Assembly: GCA_016871655.1 (NCBI GenBank)
Contig: VHCR01000080.1
Location: 1 to 6,697 of the forward strand
Source of the DNA: Verrucomicrobiota bacterium
GTDB lineage: Bacteria; Verrucomicrobiota; Verrucomicrobiia; Chthoniobacterales; UBA6821
DNA: 6,697 nucleotides
Direction: 5' to 3'
Position numbers and translations under genes: made by a program. The notes under the pieces are model-generated. The model saw only the letters and a list, made by a program, of their open reading frames with translations. It ran no database searches and was not told the DNA's origin. How positions within the stretch are numbered: position 1 is the first letter of the stretch; each line of letters opens with the position of its first letter. This document shows positions 5,173 to 6,697 of this stretch, in pieces.

Positions 5173-6697
5173 ATGTCTCATGATGATTTACTGGCGCAAG
5201 TTGCGCAGACGTCAACATTTCAAAAAATTGTTGAACAGCTAAAGAGTGGTCACTCTTGCTGCGTTACGCATACCACAAAAGCTGCATGGCCGTTGTTGGC
5301 AGCGACTTTTTGTTCGTTTCTCGGAAAGGCTCATTCCATCTGGTTTCTGAGTCATGATGGACGCTCTCAGGAGAGGTTTTTTCAAGGATGGAATGAGTGG
5401 CAAGACCCCCTTTCTTTTTTTCCAGCTTTGGGAATGACGGCAGAGGGAATTGGAATTCCTGATCCTGAGTTGATTTCGGAGCGGTTATCTTTTGTGAGTC
5501 ACCTTGCGCAACAAAAATCTTTTATTGCGAGTGTTGGCGTTGCTGCTTTGTCAGATAATGTTCCTGCACCTCAAGAAATCTTAGCTGATATTTTAAAATT
5601 TGAAATCGGTTGGAAGGGAGCTCCAGGAAAGTTGGCGCAAGAATTAGAAAAGATTGGATTTGAGCGTGTGACTCAAGTTGCCCATCGTGGCGAGTATGCC
5701 GTGCGGGGGGGGATCGTTGATCTTTTTGCGTGGCAAGAAGAGCTGCCATGTCGTTTGGAATTTGATGAAGAAAAAATCATTTCAATTCGCAGTTTTGACC
5801 CTGACACACAGCTTTCTTTAGAGTCTCTCGGTGCTTGCGAAATTCAATGGGCAGAGTCAGAGCGAGCTGGCGTCCCGCTCAGTAGCTACGTAAAAAAAGA
5901 AGATCTCGTGATTTTTTTGGGAGATGATTTTAGTGAAGAGGAAGAAAAAATCATCAAGCAGCTTCCTGGGAAAAAATTGAGATTCTCGGAGAGGATTGTT
6001 GATCCTCATGAAAAAGAAGTTTCTTATGAAATGATTTGCCTCCCAATTCCTTTTGCCAGTTTTGCAGCTGGCGATTTTGTAACACAGGAAGCACAACGGA
6101 AAGAATTTTTTAAACAGCTAAGGCAATGGCAAGAGCAAGGGTATCAGCTTTTCTTTTTTAGCAGCACGGAAGCAGCTGGGGAAAGGTTTTCCGAACTCGC
6201 GGAAAAAGAAAGCATCTCTCGCACCTCTCTGCAGTTGCTTTCTGGAGGCTCTTCCGATGGTTTTTTGCTCCAAGATGCGAAGCTCGTTATTCTTTCCGAG
6301 GCGGAAATTTTTGGACGATCCGCACAACAGCAGTGGCGAGCTTCCCATCGCAAGCGTGAAGACCAAAGAGCGGCGCGTTCTGCGATTGATTATACGGAAT
6401 TTGAGGAGGGAGATTTTGTCGTGCACGCAGAATATGGGATCGCACATTACGCTGGCATTGAAAGAATGCCCGATCTTCACGGTGATCTTGTGGAAGTCTT
6501 GGTGTTGGAATTTGCAGAAGAGGCCAAACTTTTTGTGCCCCTCGATCAAGCATGGCAGGTTTCGCGTTACGTTGGCGTGGGCAAAGCAAGACCCTCGCTT
6601 TCTTCTTTGGAAAATGATCGTTGGAAAAAAACGCGCGCCACTGCGGAAAAATCTGTTTTTCTTTACGCGGGAAAATTATTGAAACTTCAGGCCGAAC
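5173..6697 (+). CDS. mfd: Transcription-repair coupling factor Mfd, N-terminal part
   Basis: Mfd recognises RNA polymerase stalled at DNA damage, removes it by ATP-driven translocation and recruits UvrA. The frame is open from ATG 5173 to the window end: 508 residues of a protein usually about 1,050-1,150 long. The N-terminal region is UvrB-like, with LAQELEKIGFERV then EYAVRGGIVDLF (R178 in the RGG), followed by RLEFDEEKIISIRSFDP, a typical UvrB/Mfd pair of motifs. A divergent middle follows. The RNA polymerase-interacting, CarD-like domain begins at about residue 412 with GDFVVHAEYGIAHYAGIE and continues through VLVLEFAEEAKLFVPLDQ and VSRYVG. The translocase motor and C-terminal domain lie outside. 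The N-terminal part is somewhat shorter than in E. coli, where this domain starts near residue 475. A run of eight G at 5705-5712 encodes the conserved RGG. UvrB is excluded by the CarD-like domain. Confidence 0.93.
   Translation, partial: MSHDDLLAQVAQTSTFQKIVEQLKSGHSCCVTHTTKAAWPLLAATFCSFLGKAHSIWFLSHDGRSQERFFQGWNEWQDPLSFFPALGMTAEGIGIPDPELISERLSFVSHLAQQKSFIASVGVAALSDNVPAPQEILADILKFEIGWKGAPGKLAQELEKIGFERVTQVAHRGEYAVRGGIVDLFAWQEELPCRLEFDEEKIISIRSFDPDTQLSLESLGACEIQWAESERAGVPLSSYVKKEDLVIFLGDDFSEEEEKIIKQLPGKKLRFSERIVDPHEKEVSYEMICLPIPFASFAAGDFVTQEAQRKEFFKQLRQWQEQGYQLFFFSSTEAAGERFSELAEKESISRTSLQLLSGGSSDGFLLQDAKLVILSEAEIFGRSAQQQWRASHRKREDQRAARSAIDYTEFEEGDFVVHAEYGIAHYAGIERMPDLHGDLVEVLVLEFAEEAKLFVPLDQAWQVSRYVGVGKARPSLSSLENDRWKKTRATAEKSVFLYAGKLLKLQAE

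Noticed and set aside
6118..6682. Open frames on both strands over the 3' end of the window (6257-6682 on +, 6118-6549 and 6287-6589 on -)
   Set aside because: They overlap the well-supported mfd frame, and their translations show no family motifs.

Overview
This window is 6.7 kb of bacterial chromosome with moderate GC. All genes lie on the + strand and are housekeeping, apart from one accessory ATPase. TAG, TGA and TAA all serve as stops, so the standard bacterial code applies. The gene set (purA, prmA, uppS, a class IV aminotransferase, mfd) does not fix the lineage. The many short tandem repeats between genes resemble those in environmental, uncultivated Gram-negative-type bacteria. That impression comes from memory and is not a taxonomic call.

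Layout: (1) 1-1124, the C-terminal seven-eighths of adenylosuccinate synthetase, cut by the window edge. (2) 1117-1236, a repeat element with arms of 7-bp units in inverted orientation around a perfect 16-bp palindrome. (3) 1239-2081, prmA (ribosomal protein L11 methyltransferase). (4) 2082-2168, two adjacent palindromes. (5) 2169-3297, an AAA/DUF4143-type ATPase gene broken by a frameshift near its 3' end. (6) 3307-4164, uppS (undecaprenyl diphosphate synthase) with an unusual insertion of about 50 residues just before the IRTSGE motif. (7) 4164-4314, a second inverted heptamer-arm element. (8) 4201-5112, a class IV PLP aminotransferase/lyase-like protein with two active-site substitutions. 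(9) 5061-5171, a 9-bp-period repeat followed by an unrelated 7-bp-period repeat. (10) 5173 to the end, the N-terminal 508 residues of the transcription-repair coupling factor Mfd, running off the window.

The intact genes belong to separate core processes: AMP synthesis, ribosomal protein methylation, lipid carrier for wall synthesis, possibly folate or amino acid metabolism, and transcription-coupled repair. They look like a co-directional housekeeping run, not one dedicated system. I see no phage, defence or secretion system, CRISPR array or RNA gene.

The most distinctive feature is that short-period repeats occupy three of the junctions and reach into the genes. They supply the stop codons of purA and the aminotransferase, a Shine-Dalgarno site, and probably the terminal residues of the aminotransferase. 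Other points of note are the UppS insertion, the frameshift that a deletion of about 14 nt would explain, and the altered active site of the aminotransferase.
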